A stretch of 53,192 nt of DNA from Lachnospiraceae bacterium (GTDB lineage Bacteria; Bacillota; Clostridia; Lachnospirales; Lachnospiraceae). The notes under the pieces were generated by a model. It saw only the letters and a list, made by a program, of their open reading frames with translations, was not told where the DNA came from and did no database searches. The translations under genes and the position numbers were made by a program. The DNA is taken from assembly GCA_015056795.1 (NCBI GenBank), contig SVFO01000019.1, positions 20,341-73,532 of the forward strand, written 5' to 3'. This document shows, in pieces, positions 52,284 through 53,192 of this stretch (the first letter of the stretch is position 1; each line of letters begins with the position of its first letter).

Positions 52284-52874
52284 TTATCGGCCAGTCAATG
52301 AAAACAGAAGCCATATTCCAAATGCAATCACGGCAGCTGCGGCCAAGGCAATCAGTAAAAGAAATGGTTTTGGTAAGCCGCTTTCTCTATCCCCGTGCTT
52401 AAATTTATACAGCAAACCGGAAGCATGAAAGAAAATCATCACCACTGAGGTATACACAAACGCCTGGCAGTATAGAAAAACCATTTCAGTCAACGGGCTG
52501 TGGAAACGGATGCCAACGAGATCAAGTAGCATGACCACAGACAACGCGCAAACACCCAGCAGGCTCTCTGTTCTAACACTCTTTAGGATGGTCGTCTTTT
52601 CCGTTTCTGCATAATTAGACATCTTACTGACGACTTCTTTTATTTCTTCATTCATATTCTCGCTTTTCCTTTCTCCATCAATCAATTCCGGAATCGTGAC
52701 TCCATAAAGTTCAGCTATTTCCAATAACAAACTGATATCGGGCATATTCGTTCCGGTTTCCCAGCGGGAAACTGTGCGATTGGAAACACCCAACTGTTCA
52801 GCCAGCTGATCCTGAGTCAAATTCTTTTCTTTCCTAAGTGTTTTCAAGAAAGTTCCTATTTTAATCTGATCCAT
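52284..52874 (-). CDS. Membrane-bound XRE-family regulator
   Basis: A 196-residue protein. An N-terminal helix-turn-helix (about 7-62) reads FLKTLRKEKNLTQDQLAEQ then LGVSNRTVSRWETGTNMPD. After a linker follow about three membrane helices (LLGVCALSVVMLLDLVGI, FLYCQAFVYTSVVMIFFHA, FLLLIALAAAAVIAFGIWLLF). One-component membrane regulators of this build are common in Firmicutes and usually control neighbouring genes. The ribosome site is AGGAGG. A perfect palindrome lies 84 bases upstream. First gene of a three-gene unit. Confidence 0.9.
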   Translation of the reverse strand: MDQIKIGTFLKTLRKEKNLTQDQLAEQLGVSNRTVSRWETGTNMPDISLLLEIAELYGVTIPELIDGERKSENMNEEIKEVVSKMSNYAETEKTTILKSVRTESLLGVCALSVVMLLDLVGIRFHSPLTEMVFLYCQAFVYTSVVMIFFHASGLLYKFKHGDRESGLPKPFLLLIALAAAAVIAFGIWLLFSLTGR

Positions 52875-52875
52875 T

Positions 52876-53192
52876 GTTTCCTCCTTTCGCTGTCAGTTTA
52901 ATCCAAGCCAGCGTAATTGAACACGACACAAAGCGAGAAAATGCCGTATTTCTTTAACTAGACATCTATGTCTAGCTCTCCAAATCACGATTTGAACAAA
53001 TTATTAACTGCGCTAACACCGGAAGATGTATCTACCGCCTGTCTTCAAAAATATCTCCATAAGTATATCAAGAAAGGAAACTTCGGTCAATCCAAGGCAG
53101 GCGGCAATGCAAAAGACCTGAAATGTATTTCAAATTTCTACCTTACAAACATTAGATAGATTTTAGTCTTTCACATGTAGGATTTACCCTTG
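52876..53192. other. Upstream region of the XRE unit with a perfect palindrome
   Basis: CTAGACAT-CT-ATGTCTAG (52958-52975) is a perfect 8-bp inverted repeat with a 2-base spacer, a good size for an XRE operator. To its right only a 63-codon plus-strand open frame (from 52968) is seen; it starts inside the palindrome, has no ribosome site and no known family, and is not called. Confidence 0.45.

Noticed and set aside
52968..53159. 63-codon plus-strand open frame at the window end
   Set aside because: It starts within a palindrome without ribosome site and shows no known domain.

Overview
The window reads as a chromosomal segment of an anaerobic, fermentative Firmicute, most likely a Lachnospiraceae/Clostridia member. 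The basis is a ferredoxin-dependent indolepyruvate oxidoreductase, two B12-type radical SAM enzymes, strong GGAGG-type ribosome binding sites, compact intrinsic terminators, a glmS ribozyme and a membrane-anchored GH25 protein. Most genes lie on the minus strand. No rRNA, CRISPR array, complete insertion sequence, integrase or phage module is visible.

Layout. (1) 1-9.5 kb is core metabolism: an acyl-CoA synthetase cut by the window edge; a hexosamine operon (left-handed beta-helix acetyltransferase-like protein, nagB, glmM) whose leader carries a glmS-type ribozyme although no glmS follows; a DUF5348-like protein; and an iorA-iorB-paaK operon that turns aryl-pyruvates into aryl-acetyl-CoA and links them to arylacetates. 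(2) 9.6-15.5 kb: tRNA-Gly, a GH114-like lipoprotein, a GH25 muramidase with an Ala/Glu/Ser-rich repeat linker, and a Ca2+-type P-ATPase. (3) 15.5-21.9 kb: a tight five-gene operon (AMP ligase, two GNAT proteins, two B12-binding radical SAM enzymes) that looks like an uncharacterised biosynthetic pathway. (4) 21.9-30.3 kb: an AIM24-family protein and a response regulator/histidine kinase/ABC ATPase/FtsX permease/serine hydrolase set resembling peptide-sensing and detoxification modules. (5) 30.3-46.3 kb: a patchwork of intact accessory genes (GH74, 2-hydroxyacid dehydrogenase, DUF3990, ArsP-like permease, DUF362, DUF4272, phosphatase, APH-like kinase, serine hydrolase, nitroreductase, NUDIX, metallo-hydrolase) mixed with at least six decayed genes and a 58-bp dispersed repeat. 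(6) 46.8-50.8 kb: a G+C-rich block with a sugar-type binding lipoprotein, a double-receiver hybrid kinase and a truncated response regulator. It is bounded on one side by an abrupt chimeric junction and on the other by a tRNA-like fragment, so it looks transferred. (7) 51.3-52.9 kb: a membrane-bound XRE regulator, a small zinc-ribbon protein and a membrane-anchored HExxH protein.

The strongest leads are the relocated glmS ribozyme with a hairpin abutting its cleavage site, the five-gene radical SAM operon, the foreign sensor block with its boundaries, and the gene graveyard with traceable deletion mechanisms. Everything here comes from reading the sequence; no database search was run.
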